From assembly GCF_018860525.1 (NCBI RefSeq), contig NZ_JAHKPM010000042.1, positions 1-64,000 of the forward strand: DNA of 64,000 bases, read 5' to 3'. Both the position numbers and the translations under genes were made by a program. The stretch comes from Vibrio hepatarius. Its GTDB lineage: Bacteria; Pseudomonadota; Gammaproteobacteria; Enterobacterales; Vibrionaceae. Below, piece after piece: positions 27,290 through 36,437 of the stretch (positions are counted from its first letter, which is position 1; the number at the start of each line of letters is the position of its first letter). The notes under the pieces were generated by a model. The model saw nothing but the letters and a program-made list of their open reading frames with translations, was not told the origin of the DNA and searched no databases.

Positions 27290-27311
27290 TCTTGCTTTTG
27301 AATAGGGCTTT
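27267..27311 (+). terminator. Long hairpin spanning the arfA stop codon
   Basis: AGCCCTATTCAAAAGC (27267-27282) pairs perfectly with GCTTTTGAATAGGGCT (27294-27309); the 11-base loop contains the TAG stop. A short T-rich stretch follows. It can act as terminator or RNase III target that yields non-stop arfA mRNA. Confidence 0.88.
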
Positions 27312-27640
27312 ATTCGTTTCAATCTGCCACAAGATTTATCCAGCGACTTCCACTGGCTTTCGGCTATTATCTTTTATTTTAAATTTTTTGATGTTTCTCT
27401 TGTTAATAAAGTGTAACTTTTTGTTTCTTTTCTATGGGTGGTTCAATTATTTCTTTAAACGTCAAGGAATAAGATAAAACATAGGCTTAACCATTATTTT
27501 ACATATGTTAATGGCAATATTTTTGGTGGTAACATCATAAATCTATCACTTGAATTGAATGAAAAAGTGATGTAAACATTCGGGAAATGAGTTTGCATAA
27601 ATGAAAGTGAACTTTCACCTAGAGTCATAGTGAGTAGAAG
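27312..27640. other. AT-rich intergenic region
   Basis: About 330 bp with no credible gene; a 61-codon frame here has low-complexity hydrophobic content and no RBS. Near the right end GTGAA-CT-TTCAC (27607-27618) is a perfect 5-2-5 palindrome about 22 bp before the next start and might be an operator. Confidence 0.4.
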
Positions 27641-28012
27641 ATGAAGCTTTTCCTGATCATAGTTACGTCAATTTCAGCTGGTGTTTTATCTGCTGAACAC
27701 CTCCACTCATTCATGCTGGGGTTATGTATCTCTGCCATAGCGGTTGGTAGTTGTTATTGGTTTGCTTTTCGAAGCACCCGCTTTCCTGAATTAGCGGTAT
27801 TGTTCCTTATTATTGGTTTGTTTTCTAAGTTGATTATTACTGTTGCGGGGGTGAGTTGGGGGTTGTCGCAAGAGTTGATTTCTTCTCCGTTCGTATTTGC
27901 ACTGTCATATCTATTCTTCTCATTGATTGTGACATACTTGTGGTTTACATACCGCGAAAGTATTACGCCTAAGCCAGAAACAGTTCGAAATGTTTCTCAA
28001 AAACGGCAGTAA
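27641..28012 (+). CDS. Small integral membrane protein, unknown function
   Basis: A 123-residue protein with four predicted membrane segments (about 2-22, 25-43, 48-70 and 82-103) and a short polar C-terminal tail ending in QKRQ. I do not recognise a family. TAGAAG precedes the ATG. It stands alone between arfA and the dacA-like gene. Confidence 0.75.
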   Translation: MKLFLIIVTSISAGVLSAEHLHSFMLGLCISAIAVGSCYWFAFRSTRFPELAVLFLIIGLFSKLIITVAGVSWGLSQELISSPFVFALSYLFFSLIVTYLWFTYRESITPKPETVRNVSQKRQ

Positions 28013-28138
28013 CTATCTAATGATGAGTTACTGTGTTTTACTTTAGTGTAATGAACGTTATTCGAGCTGATTTTTTGCAACTATTTACCAATAAATGGCG
28101 CCGAATTCTCATAAATTGATAAAAGCTATCATGGATAA

Positions 28139-28153
28139 GTAACTATTAGTTAC
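28139..28153. promoter_or_regulatory. Palindrome upstream of the DacA-type gene
   Basis: GTAACTA-T-TAGTTAC is a perfect 7-1-7 inverted repeat about 84 bp upstream of the carboxypeptidase start. It may be an operator; the binder is unknown. Confidence 0.35.
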
Positions 28154-28236
28154 AAAGCAAACACATAGCTAAATTGTTTGTATATACTCAAACACATAAA
28201 CAGTACGTTAAATTGTGACTTGAGTGGTAATGTCCC

Positions 28237-29403
28237 ATGATAAGAAATTTCCTTTACCAAGCTGCCTTGTGGTGTACCTTGACTGTTGCATTCAGTACTT
28301 TTTCTGCGCCAACGATTATCCCAGATCCACCTTCATTATCTGCAAAAGGCTATGTTTTAATCGACTATAACACTGGAAAAGTATTAGTTGAAAAAAATGC
28401 TGAGACCAAGCTCAATCCAGCAAGTTTAACCAAGCTTATGACGGCCTATGTTGCTGGACAAGAAGTCAAGGTTGGTAATATTACTTTGGATGATCAGGTA
28501 CTTATCAGCAAAAAAGCATGGGCAAAAAACTTTCCTGACTCATCAAAAATGTTTATTGAAGTGGGTACTAAAGTCGCTTTGATGGATTTGTACCGAGGCC
28601 TTATTGTTCAATCAGGCAATGATGCGAGTGTGGCCATTGCCGAATATGTGGCTGGAAGTGAAAGTGCGTTTGTGAATATGATGAATTCATGGGCAGAAAA
28701 ACTTGGATTAGAGAATTCTTCATACAGTAATCCTCACGGCTTAGACAGCAAAGGGCTTTATTCTACACCGCTTGATATTGCTAAACTTGGGCAAGCGATT
28801 ATTCGTGATCTACCGGATATATACTCTTTATACAGTGAAACCTCCTATACGTATAATGGCATTACCCAATACAATCGAAATGGGCTTCTACGTGATAGGA
28901 GTATCAATGTCGATGGTATGAAGACAGGTTATACGAGTGGTGCGGGCTACAGCTTAGCGACTTCAGCGACATATGGAAACATGAGATTAATTGCTGTTGT
29001 GATGGGAGCTAAAAGTGCTAAAAGCCGAGAGTCTGTAAGCAAACAGCTACTGAGCTATGGTTTTCGCTTTTTTGATACTATCTCCCCTAACAAAGCCGAT
29101 GATGTTGTAACAAGTACCAGGGTATGGATGGGGGAGAAAGATCAACTATTTGTAGGAGTCAGTGAAGATATTTACCTGACCTTACCAAGAGGAGACATTG
29201 ATAAGTTACAAGCAGAAGTTGAATTTGATCATGAATTGGTTGCACCTATTACTAAAGGCGAAAAAGTAGGCAGTGTTATATATGCAGTAGAGGGCCGACA
29301 ATTGGTGGTGACTGATCTCGTCGCTCAGTCTGATATTAAGAAAGGAAGCATGTTTAAACGACTGATCGATTGGTTCAAACAGCTTATCTCAAGTTGGTTT
29401 TAA
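28237..29403 (+). CDS. D-alanyl-D-alanine carboxypeptidase (PBP5/6 type)
   Basis: A 388-residue periplasmic enzyme that removes the terminal D-Ala of peptidoglycan stem peptides. A signal peptide covers about 1-24. The catalytic motifs are SLTK (63-66), SGN (126-128) and KTG (229-231). A PBP5 C-terminal beta domain follows, then an amphipathic anchor (FKRLIDWFKQLISSWF) for the inner-membrane outer face. It is a dacA-type gene; as vibrios normally have dacA on the large chromosome, this is probably a paralogue. Confidence 0.93.
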   Translation: MIRNFLYQAALWCTLTVAFSTFSAPTIIPDPPSLSAKGYVLIDYNTGKVLVEKNAETKLNPASLTKLMTAYVAGQEVKVGNITLDDQVLISKKAWAKNFPDSSKMFIEVGTKVALMDLYRGLIVQSGNDASVAIAEYVAGSESAFVNMMNSWAEKLGLENSSYSNPHGLDSKGLYSTPLDIAKLGQAIIRDLPDIYSLYSETSYTYNGITQYNRNGLLRDRSINVDGMKTGYTSGAGYSLATSATYGNMRLIAVVMGAKSAKSRESVSKQLLSYGFRFFDTISPNKADDVVTSTRVWMGEKDQLFVGVSEDIYLTLPRGDIDKLQAEVEFDHELVAPITKGEKVGSVIYAVEGRQLVVTDLVAQSDIKKGSMFKRLIDWFKQLISSWF

Positions 29404-29514
29404 GTGGTAAACCATAAATAAGATTAATCTTTAACTAACGTTTACTGTCGGCTGACATCTTGGTAAACAAAAAGTCACATAGTTAGGTTCATATATGTGA
29501 TTTAAGGATTAACC

Positions 29515-29868
29515 ATGGAATTTACGGAAAAAGACAGAGAAGTCCTCTATGCGACGTGGATGTCTAAAAAGTCAAAAATGCGTATTACGCAAATGGAGTT
29601 TGCAAAAAAACTTGGGATTAGTCAGCTTAATTTTTCTCAACTTCTACGAGGCGATCAACCGTTGACCATGTCGTTTGTGAGCCATTTTTGTCGTTTGCTT
29701 CGATTGGATCCTAAGCTAACTTTCCCTTCTCTCAAGCAGTCGAATAATTTAGGCCCTAAAGTTGTGTATCTAAAAAGTCGCATGAGTGTGGATGGAGAAA
29801 TTCAAAATGCCTACATTGAAGGCAATCAGATTGTGGTTGAATATGCCCATACCATCAATGAAGAATAG
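29515..29868 (+). CDS. Small XRE-type DNA-binding protein
   Basis: A 117-residue protein with a helix-turn-helix at about 22-65 (ITQMEFAKKLGISQLNFSQLLRG) of the Cro/CI type, followed by a short beta-rich tail (VVYLKSRMSVDGEIQNAYIEGNQIVVEY). It is likely a transcription regulator; targets unknown. It lies 111 bp after the carboxypeptidase gene. Confidence 0.82.
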   Translation: MEFTEKDREVLYATWMSKKSKMRITQMEFAKKLGISQLNFSQLLRGDQPLTMSFVSHFCRLLRLDPKLTFPSLKQSNNLGPKVVYLKSRMSVDGEIQNAYIEGNQIVVEYAHTINEE

Positions 29869-29947
29869 GCGGATTGTTATGTTCGCTACCGTAGCCTTTC
29901 ACTCGGTGGTATCCTAAACTCACATACTCCCATCCCTAAATTTCCCC

Positions 29948-30172
29948 ATGTTAGAAAAAGAAAACTTGATTAAGCTAGCGCGTGTTCAGATGCCATTTGG
30001 TAAATATGCTGGCCGCGTGCTGATTGACTTACCTGAAGAATATTTATTGTGGTTTGATAAAAAAGGTTTTCCGAGAGGGGAACTAGGGGATCTGCTTAAA
30101 CTCTGTTTAGCGCTACAAATAGAGGGACTCGATACATTGGTCAAACCGTTAAAGAATGGCACTATGCATTAG
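29948..30172 (+). CDS. DUF3820 family protein
   Basis: A 74-residue protein with the family pattern MPFGKYAGRVLIDLPEEYLLWF, then FPRGELGDLLKLCLALQIEGL. DUF3820 proteins resemble a C-terminal segment found in some exonuclease X-like proteins; function is not established. No strong RBS is seen. Confidence 0.85.
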   Translation: MLEKENLIKLARVQMPFGKYAGRVLIDLPEEYLLWFDKKGFPRGELGDLLKLCLALQIEGLDTLVKPLKNGTMH

Positions 30173-30315
30173 ACTTCGTGTTTGGTTTATACCAAACTGA
30201 TTTGATGGTTTTCAGTATTTGGATGCGCAACCCATAACATAATCTTACTAAGCATCTGTTTTGGAAATATATTCTAACAATTTCGATGAGAGGTTGTGGC
30301 TTAACGCGTTTAGAC

Positions 30316-30327
30316 CTGGTCGGACCA
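30316..30327. promoter_or_regulatory. FadR-like palindrome
   Basis: CTGGTCGGACCA contains the perfect 5-1-5 repeat TGGTC-G-GACCA, close to the gamma-proteobacterial FadR core (CTGGTCNGACCAG). It lies 71 bp before the start of the large putative lipoprotein gene. FadR control is inferred from the motif alone. Confidence 0.45.
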
Positions 30328-30397
30328 AAAACTATAAGACATAGCTAACAAACTCGCGTTTTATGCGTGCTTTAAATTTCTGCGTGAGTTTATACTA

Positions 30398-33001
30398 ATG
30401 CACCGCAATCCTTTTTGTTACCTTCAACGCGCTTATTATCATTTGAGAGGGCGACTTCACACTAGGTTGTTACCTTTTCAAGTCCCTGCCTTTAGTCAGC
30501 ACTGTCCTTGTTTCATCCTTTTCTCTGTTGTTTTTCTGGCTTCATGTTTTGATGGCTCGGAAAAAGCGCAAAATATTCAAATACCTTCTTCTGGTTCTTC
30601 TATTTCTCAAGAAACCAGTTCTGAGCAAGAACTTTTTGCAGAAGCTGACTTAACTATCAATGGTATAGCACTAACGCCAGAAAACATTCTGGCTAAGAGG
30701 GGAGAGTGGAAACAACGGCTGAAAAATCTTAATGTTAGCGCTGGAGAAGATTCTACAATTCTTAACTTTTCGCATGTGCAATTTGGTGATATGCCGAGTT
30801 ATGATCATATGGGGCAGAATACGGTTATTAAATCTTCAGATCTTTTTGAGCGTTACATGATTAACGTTCAAGAACAATTGGATCCCTCAGAACATCAAAC
30901 ATCGGACAGTACAGGATTAAAAAAGCTATTCGATTTTCTGGATGATTTGGGCAGGACATATACTGGATTACGTTTAGATAAGTCAGGGACCACAGTTAAA
31001 GTGGTGCACTACGGACCTGATGAGTACCCTAAGTTTAGAACGAGAGATGAAAAGCGAGTAGAGCCTGCCATATTTGGTGAATTTTTACAGTTCAACCTCG
31101 AGGAAAAAATAGAGTTCTTACGTTTAGCATCCTATCTAAAAACGGTAGAAAAAATTGGAATACCTGAGGATGCCACACCTGAAGTTATAATCCAAAAGTT
31201 AAAAAGCTATCAAAATACTGGAGCTCAATTCAACTACTCTGATATGCCAAAAGATATTAACATTCTCTTTCGAGAAAAAGAGTTTGAATTATCAAATAAA
31301 GAGAAAATACTTGTCACTCATAATGGTATCTCACTAGCGTTGGGTACTGAAGAACCATCTCCAATCAGTATGAGCGCAGATGTCCGCTTTCTTACTGATA
31401 AATACAATATTAATAATTTTGATGTGATTCGTGATTCACAAACGCTCACAGAAGAGAATCGACAGGAAGTGGGTGAGTTTTTCGATACCATGCTCAAGAG
31501 TGACGGGCGAATTCTGATGACAGGTTATGCTATTGCAGGGTTTGGTGATCTTGTGAACTTCCAGATGTTGTATAAAACAATCATCAGAAAACACCCTGAA
31601 CTTAAAGGCAGAATCGATGCTTATGCACATTTTTATCGTTACTCAATCAGTAATGAGATATTAGATAAACTGCTCGATAAAGACATTAAAGTCGTGACGC
31701 ACCAAAATGCGAATCGCCAATGGGATCCTAACTACAGCTACCAGCTAGTAAATGAGCTGGGTAAGCGTCATAAACCGGAATTTGAGATTCAATATAATGT
31801 AGGTTCGGTATACAGTGTGGTTGATGATCAACACATATTGAGAGTTGGTGAAATTGGCGGTATGGCAGGTGTGAGTCAAGTTCAAGATGCTTATTTTACC
31901 GGTCTTTCACGTGGAGCAATAGGGTTTGGTATTCCAAGTGTATGTGCCGATATTGATAATCCTGAAATCAAAGTGGTTTTATCTGGAATTATGCATGAGG
32001 TGTTAGGCCAAGCACCGGACAGTAGTATTTCTTTATCTTCATTAATTCAAGAACATTTTGCTTTGATGATGGCCCGTGAAAACTCACAAGTGATTAACCA
32101 AGGCCGATTTTACAATGTAAATGATGTGCAAGATGGGCAAAATCTGAGTATAGGTAAACGTGTATTGGTCGAGATTTTGAAGGCAATGACAGAGCATGCT
32201 GCGACAGGTAATCCTATCATACTTGCAACAGGAAGAATTGATGCGCTTCAGGAGCAGTCTAAAGCCATAGGTGTAACATTAAATGAACGACCTAGCTTTG
32301 CTATACAAGGTACTAAATACAAGCTGTTTGAGCTGATTACTAGTCGAGGCGATAAAGCGTTTGTTGTTCAAGGGTTCTTTGACAACGCACTTGTAAATGC
32401 AGTGATGAAGGATGCGAGTATTCCGACGGTTTATTCTGGGGAAGGTTCAATGAATGAGGGCCTTTCGTTCCGAGGAAAAGGTTTTATGCTCCCTTTCTAC
32501 GATTACCAGGTAACCACACTTATTGAGTCAGCAGGGATTGTTAGCACGCAAGATATTGGTTCATTTGGGCTTGAAGTTGACGGAAATGATCGAGACTTTC
32601 TGGATGATCCCAACAAGTTAGTTAAGATAAAGCCGGACAGCGATTCGCTACAGGAAATTAGTGAACCTTATGATTTAATTAAGCTAACACTTGATGATCA
32701 GCCAGCGCAAATGTATATGGTGACAAAGCGCTCTTTTTCAGATATCCATTTAAAAAAGCTCGACAAGCCTGCTTTAGACTTCCATGTCTTATCTTCGCAA
32801 GCTCAATTAGATAAGGTGTCAAATATATACCGTTCTGAGGCAACGATATATAAATTAGAACCTTGGGCTCAAGAGTGGTTAAAACTGATTTATGATCGAG
32901 AAAATACGCAATTAGATATGGATAAGCTGGGGAAACAAACTCTAGCGATACTAAAGGAAGAAAAAGAGCAAATCGCCAATTGGTTTGATTTATTTAATTA
33001 A
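30398..33001 (+). CDS. Large putative lipoprotein with GT-B glycosyltransferase-like C-terminal half
   Basis: An 867-residue protein of no family I recognise. The N-terminus has a long basic stretch, then a hydrophobic run and a lipobox-like LASC at Cys50, so it may be exported and lipid-anchored; the start is uncertain because no RBS is seen. Residues about 60-340 match nothing I know. From about 360 the layout resembles a GT-B enzyme: GRILMTGYAIAGFGDLVNFQ, then a domain break, GNPIILATGRIDALQEQ near 606, and SGEGSMNEGLSFRGKGFMLP near 677 followed by FYDYQ, like the donor-binding GSxxxEAxxxGxPxlxxP...Q segment. Function, location and donor are inferences. A FadR-like site precedes it and a terminator follows. 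Confidence 0.7.
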   Translation: MHRNPFCYLQRAYYHLRGRLHTRLLPFQVPAFSQHCPCFILFSVVFLASCFDGSEKAQNIQIPSSGSSISQETSSEQELFAEADLTINGIALTPENILAKRGEWKQRLKNLNVSAGEDSTILNFSHVQFGDMPSYDHMGQNTVIKSSDLFERYMINVQEQLDPSEHQTSDSTGLKKLFDFLDDLGRTYTGLRLDKSGTTVKVVHYGPDEYPKFRTRDEKRVEPAIFGEFLQFNLEEKIEFLRLASYLKTVEKIGIPEDATPEVIIQKLKSYQNTGAQFNYSDMPKDINILFREKEFELSNKEKILVTHNGISLALGTEEPSPISMSADVRFLTDKYNINNFDVIRDSQTLTEENRQEVGEFFDTMLKSDGRILMTGYAIAGFGDLVNFQMLYKTIIRKHPELKGRIDAYAHFYRYSISNEILDKLLDKDIKVVTHQNANRQWDPNYSYQLVNELGKRHKPEFEIQYNVGSVYSVVDDQHILRVGEIGGMAGVSQVQDAYFTGLSRGAIGFGIPSVCADIDNPEIKVVLSGIMHEVLGQAPDSSISLSSLIQEHFALMMARENSQVINQGRFYNVNDVQDGQNLSIGKRVLVEILKAMTEHAATGNPIILATGRIDALQEQSKAIGVTLNERPSFAIQGTKYKLFELITSRGDKAFVVQGFFDNALVNAVMKDASIPTVYSGEGSMNEGLSFRGKGFMLPFYDYQVTTLIESAGIVSTQDIGSFGLEVDGNDRDFLDDPNKLVKIKPDSDSLQEISEPYDLIKLTLDDQPAQMYMVTKRSFSDIHLKKLDKPALDFHVLSSQAQLDKVSNIYRSEATIYKLEPWAQEWLKLIYDRENTQLDMDKLGKQTLAILKEEKEQIANWFDLFN

Positions 33002-33037
33002 TGTCATTAAGACGACTGTATTTTTATTGATAAATAT

Positions 33038-33072
33038 GAAAAGGAGGCGGATTTGTCTCCTTTTCTGTTTTG
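33038..33072 (+). terminator. Terminator after the large lipoprotein gene
   Basis: GAAAAGGAG (33038-33046) pairs with CTCCTTTTC (33057-33065), followed by TGTTTTG. It lies 36 bp after the stop codon. Confidence 0.8.
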
Positions 33073-33288
33073 TATTTATCAAACTTGAATAAGCACAACA
33101 CCTCAGTTTGAGTTAAAAGGGTCTTATTTACATGTGTCGAGTTGAAAAAACTCAATAACCTGTACTAGTATGACCAGAACGCATTGTAACTATCTAGCTG
33201 ACTTAAATGAGCTTTTTCCTAGTTTTTAATGTTCGGCTCTGTGGTGGTAAGCGTACTGATAAAATGTATCTACTAGCGAGTAATTACC

Positions 33289-33666
33289 ATGATTCATAAC
33301 GCAATAATTAATATCACTAATCTTAGGCTTAGGACGTTTATAGGTTTTAATGACGATGAAAAACAAAAGCAGCAAGACATAATTATTAATGTTGAAATCC
33401 ATTATCTGGCAGATAACAAGTGCCTAAGTGACAATGTTGATAATGCCCTAAACTACAAAACCATTTGTAAAGATATTATCCACCATGTTGAAAATGGGCG
33501 GTTTTTGTTGTTAGAGAAATTGACTAGTGATGTGCTCGGTTTATGCGTAGATAACCCAGTAGTGAGCTTTGCTAAAGTGACGATTGATAAGCCTCATGCA
33601 CTGAGATTTGCTGATTCTGTTTCCTTGACATTAAGTTACTCAAACGAAGAAAACAAGGGTGGTTAG
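33289..33666 (+). CDS. folX: Dihydroneopterin triphosphate 2'-epimerase
   Basis: A 125-residue FolB/FolX-fold enzyme. It aligns with E. coli FolX more than FolB: NLRLRTFIGFNDDEKQKQQD, DNALNYKTICKDIIHHVENG and RFLLLEKLTSDVLG, ending HALRFADSVSLTLSY. It epimerises dihydroneopterin triphosphate to the monapterin form. It is the first gene of folX-folE-folM; folE follows directly after the stop. Confidence 0.93.
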   Translation: MIHNAIINITNLRLRTFIGFNDDEKQKQQDIIINVEIHYLADNKCLSDNVDNALNYKTICKDIIHHVENGRFLLLEKLTSDVLGLCVDNPVVSFAKVTIDKPHALRFADSVSLTLSYSNEENKGG

Positions 33667-34305
33667 ATGATGAGTGATGAAGCAAGGCGAGTAGAAAAAG
33701 CACTTATTGAACAGGGTTTGGAAACACCACTTATTGATCGCGTTATGACACCTGAGCAAAAATATGAAAGGATCAAAGGACTGCTTACTGAAATGATCTC
33801 AGTAATCGGTTTAGATTTGAATGATGATAGTCTAGCCGAAACACCACATCGCATCGCTAAGATGTATGTTAATGAGATATTCTCTGGGCTAGATTATGTG
33901 AACTTCCCTAAAATCACTGTTATTGAGAATAAAATGAATGTTGATGAGATGGTGAAGGTGTCAAATATTAATCTAACATCTACCTGTGAGCATCATTTTG
34001 TCACCATTGATGGGTTGGCGAAAGTAGCCTATATACCAAAATCAAAAGTGATTGGTCTATCAAAGATAAATAGGATAGTACGGTTTTTCGCTCAACGCCC
34101 TCAAGTTCAAGAGCGTTTGACTCAGCAAATTCTTATTGCCGTTCAAACTCTAGCTGAAACAAAAAATGTTGCGGTGACGATAGACGCGACTCATTATTGC
34201 GTTAAATCGAGAGGAGTGATGGATGTCAATTCAAATACAACAACAACAGCCTTAGGTGGTTGTTTTAAAACAGACCCTCAAACTCGCGCGGAGTTTCTAC
34301 AATGA
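33667..34305 (+). CDS. folE: GTP cyclohydrolase I
   Basis: A 212-residue enzyme that opens GTP to dihydroneopterin triphosphate. Zinc ligands are in STCEHHFVT and the later [11 protein letters not shown]; the [18 protein letters not shown] motif is present. It starts immediately after the folX stop and its end overlaps the folM start by 4 bp (ATGA). A second ATG at 33670 could be the real start. Vibrios normally have another folE route for folate, so this copy may serve monapterin synthesis. Confidence 0.95.
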   Translation: MMSDEARRVEKALIEQGLETPLIDRVMTPEQKYERIKGLLTEMISVIGLDLNDDSLAETPHRIAKMYVNEIFSGLDYVNFPKITVIENKMNVDEMVKVSNINLTSTCEHHFVTIDGLAKVAYIPKSKVIGLSKINRIVRFFAQRPQVQERLTQQILIAVQTLAETKNVAVTIDATHYCVKSRGVMDVNSNTTTTALGGCFKTDPQTRAEFLQ

Positions 34306-35021
34306 GCAAGACTATATTAATTACTGGTGTTGGTAAGCGCCTAGGTTTTGAGTTAGCTAAAGCATTATTAAAGGATGGCTATCAAGTGGCTGGCACCTAT
34401 CGCACAGAATACCCATCTCTTGCTGACCTCAAAGAATTAGGAGCTGATCTCTATCAAGTTGACTTCTATCAGCAAGATCAAGTCGATGACTTAGTTGCTC
34501 AGCTTGTGCAAAATTATGCGACTATTAGAGCCGTTGTTCATAATGCTTCAGATTGGTCTGCTGACCACGATGGTCAGGTTGAGTCTAGTAAAAGTGCAGC
34601 AGCCGTTATGCAACGTATGATGACGGTACATGTTTCAGTGCCTTACCAAATCAATTTAGCGCTGCAAGACATTCTTCGCAAAAATGGTCATGCTGATGTT
34701 ATCCACATTGGAGATTATGTCGCTGAAAAAGGTAGTAAAAAACACATTGCCTATGCTGCTAGTAAGGCTGCAATGAACAATCTGACTTTATCCTTTGCCT
34801 CATTACTTGCTCCTGAGGTTAAAGTGAACACTATCTCGCCAGCATTGTTAAAATTTAACCCAGATGATGGGGCTGCATACAAAGATAAAACACTGGCCAA
34901 AGCCTTGCTTCCAAGAGAGGCAGGTTTTGATGAAGTGATTGAAGGCGTAAAAATGTTGCTTAACAGCCATTTTATGACAGGTAGAAATTTGCAGTTTGAC
35001 GGAGGACGTCATTTGCGTTGA
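34302..35021 (+). CDS. folM: Dihydromonapterin reductase
   Basis: A 239-residue short-chain dehydrogenase. The nucleotide motif is [16 protein letters not shown]; the FolM-specific [38 protein letters not shown] and the terminal [10 protein letters not shown] match E. coli FolM closely. It reduces dihydromonapterin (and dihydrofolate) to the tetrahydro form using NADPH. It is translationally coupled to folE by a 4-bp overlap. Confidence 0.93.
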   Translation: MSKTILITGVGKRLGFELAKALLKDGYQVAGTYRTEYPSLADLKELGADLYQVDFYQQDQVDDLVAQLVQNYATIRAVVHNASDWSADHDGQVESSKSAAAVMQRMMTVHVSVPYQINLALQDILRKNGHADVIHIGDYVAEKGSKKHIAYAASKAAMNNLTLSFASLLAPEVKVNTISPALLKFNPDDGAAYKDKTLAKALLPREAGFDEVIEGVKMLLNSHFMTGRNLQFDGGRHLR

Positions 35022-35165
35022 CTACTATACATAGTCATACCTATTGTACATGGTCACTAGTAGCATACTTTTCGCCAATGTTACTTGCCAGAAGGGTGAA
35101 AAACCGAGTTGAAGTAGATATTAAATACTTTGGCTTTGGTGGGTTATAGTCGCAGCCATTGAAAT

Positions 35166-35193
35166 AAGAAAAGCCAAATTAATGGCTTTTCTT
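35166..35193. terminator. Bidirectional terminator after folM
   Basis: AAGAAAAGCCA (35166-35176) pairs perfectly with TGGCTTTTCTT (35183-35193) over AATTAA. It serves folM from the left and overlaps the 3' end of the minus-strand gene at 35179. Confidence 0.8.
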
Positions 35194-35427
35194 GGGGCCA
35201 TTTCGCACCATATCTTGTCCAGTTTGGAACACATCATCGGTTACCCATCTAGCTAATAGTAATTGATGGTTGTCATCCAGCACTGCAACAAAATGGCGTC
35301 CGTCGGCGTTATTGGTCGCAAGAGCAATACCCGCAATTCCTTCCAATCCAAAGCTACCATTTTCGACTGCTATCAGAAAAGCTTCCAGCTCTTCTAGGCT
35401 ATCAATGGTACGGTCATCACTAAACAT
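35179..35427 (-). CDS. Small hypothetical protein
   Basis: An 82-residue protein with no recognised family (SLEELEAFLIAVENGSFGLE, HFVAVLDDNHQLLLARWV). The composition looks like a real folded protein, but the RBS is weak and its last codons overlap the folM terminator stem. It could be a Vibrio-specific gene or a chance frame. Confidence 0.55.
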   Translation of the reverse strand: MFSDDRTIDSLEELEAFLIAVENGSFGLEGIAGIALATNNADGRHFVAVLDDNHQLLLARWVTDDVFQTGQDMVRNGPKKSH

Positions 35428-35576
35428 AAAACTAATCTCTATAGACTCTCATTGAGTGGTCGATGTGAATATAAGCCTACACTCTAGCCATCATTCTTGT
35501 CGATTTCTAGGTGCTATGGATCTTTCGAACAAAATTCAACCACAAAGGTCAATAGATCCTAACCACGAGATATAAA

Positions 35577-36437
35577 TTAGTATGCTGATATTCCAAATTT
35601 TTTTAGTTTAGCTGGAAGAGTATCATCCAGCCTATCTATATCCTTAGATTCAATTTCTATTAAGTTAAATTGATGGTTGTGATAGATGGCTTGAATCTTT
35701 TCTTTTTCGATATCTGTGAAATTATCGCTTCCCCAGTATTGGAGATAGACTTTACCACTAGGAAGGTAAAAATCGCTTAGAATGTCTTCCTCTATCGGCA
35801 GCTGGCGATCGTAAGCGTGAACGATACCGTTCATGTATAGCCAATTATCAATTTTTAGTTCGCTTTTCGAGCGGACATAATGGCCGTCTAAAGTGCGAAA
35901 CTTGGCTTCAAATTTTTGCCTAAAATGAGAAATAGATTTGTCTGTAGAATATTGTTCAGCTTGCTGACCAGAAAACTCAGTGACAGATTGCTTAAAACGT
36001 TTGTTGTGTACAATTGAGTCGTGCCACAAGGCATATTGGTGATCATTTTTCTGGTCGTGTTTCTGGTATCCACCCATTTTGAGGCCATTATTGGTGATTT
36101 CCCATCCATTATCAGCTTTGTGTAACCAGCCAAGCTCTTGAAGTAGCTGATTGATCTTTTTGGGGTTGAGAGCAAAACGTTGGCCAAGTTGCGTTGTGCT
36201 TAGTGGCTTTCCACTACTAGAGCTACTGTTTATAAGCAAGTTTTCAGGCCAAACAATAAACTGGCCGTATTTGGGGTGCTGTAGATATTCCCCCCCAAAT
36301 TTCTTCCCTATTTCTGTGAGTAGCCAAGTGTCTTCATGGCGATTAACATAACCTGCATTTTTTAGCGTTTTAAATAGCTGCTTGGCCTCGGTGTTTCGCA
36401 GCTTAGCTAGTGCAGTTGTAGAGATTTTATCTGCCAT
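35577..36437 (-). CDS. Winged-helix protein with PD-(D/E)XK nuclease-like C-terminus
   Basis: A 286-residue protein. Residues 5-150 hold repeated winged-helix-like units (LFKTLKNAGYVNRHEDTWLLTEIGKKFGGEY, in two parts; TQLGQRFALNPKKINQLLQELGW). Residues 185-286 look like a restriction-type nuclease domain: VRSKSELKIDNWLYMNGI, then DFYLPSGKVYLQYWG and a later lysine. The usual ExK acid is Gln in VYLQYWG, so activity may be lost. The ATG at 36437 follows AAAGGAAG. Such proteins are often mis-annotated as glycerol kinase. Function unknown. Confidence 0.75.
   Translation of the reverse strand: MADKISTTALAKLRNTEAKQLFKTLKNAGYVNRHEDTWLLTEIGKKFGGEYLQHPKYGQFIVWPENLLINSSSSSGKPLSTTQLGQRFALNPKKINQLLQELGWLHKADNGWEITNNGLKMGGYQKHDQKNDHQYALWHDSIVHNKRFKQSVTEFSGQQAEQYSTDKSISHFRQKFEAKFRTLDGHYVRSKSELKIDNWLYMNGIVHAYDRQLPIEEDILSDFYLPSGKVYLQYWGSDNFTDIEKEKIQAIYHNHQFNLIEIESKDIDRLDDTLPAKLKKFGISAY

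Noticed and set aside
27292..27477. 61-codon frame after arfA
   Set aside because: Begins inside the arfA hairpin, no RBS, low-complexity hydrophobic content.
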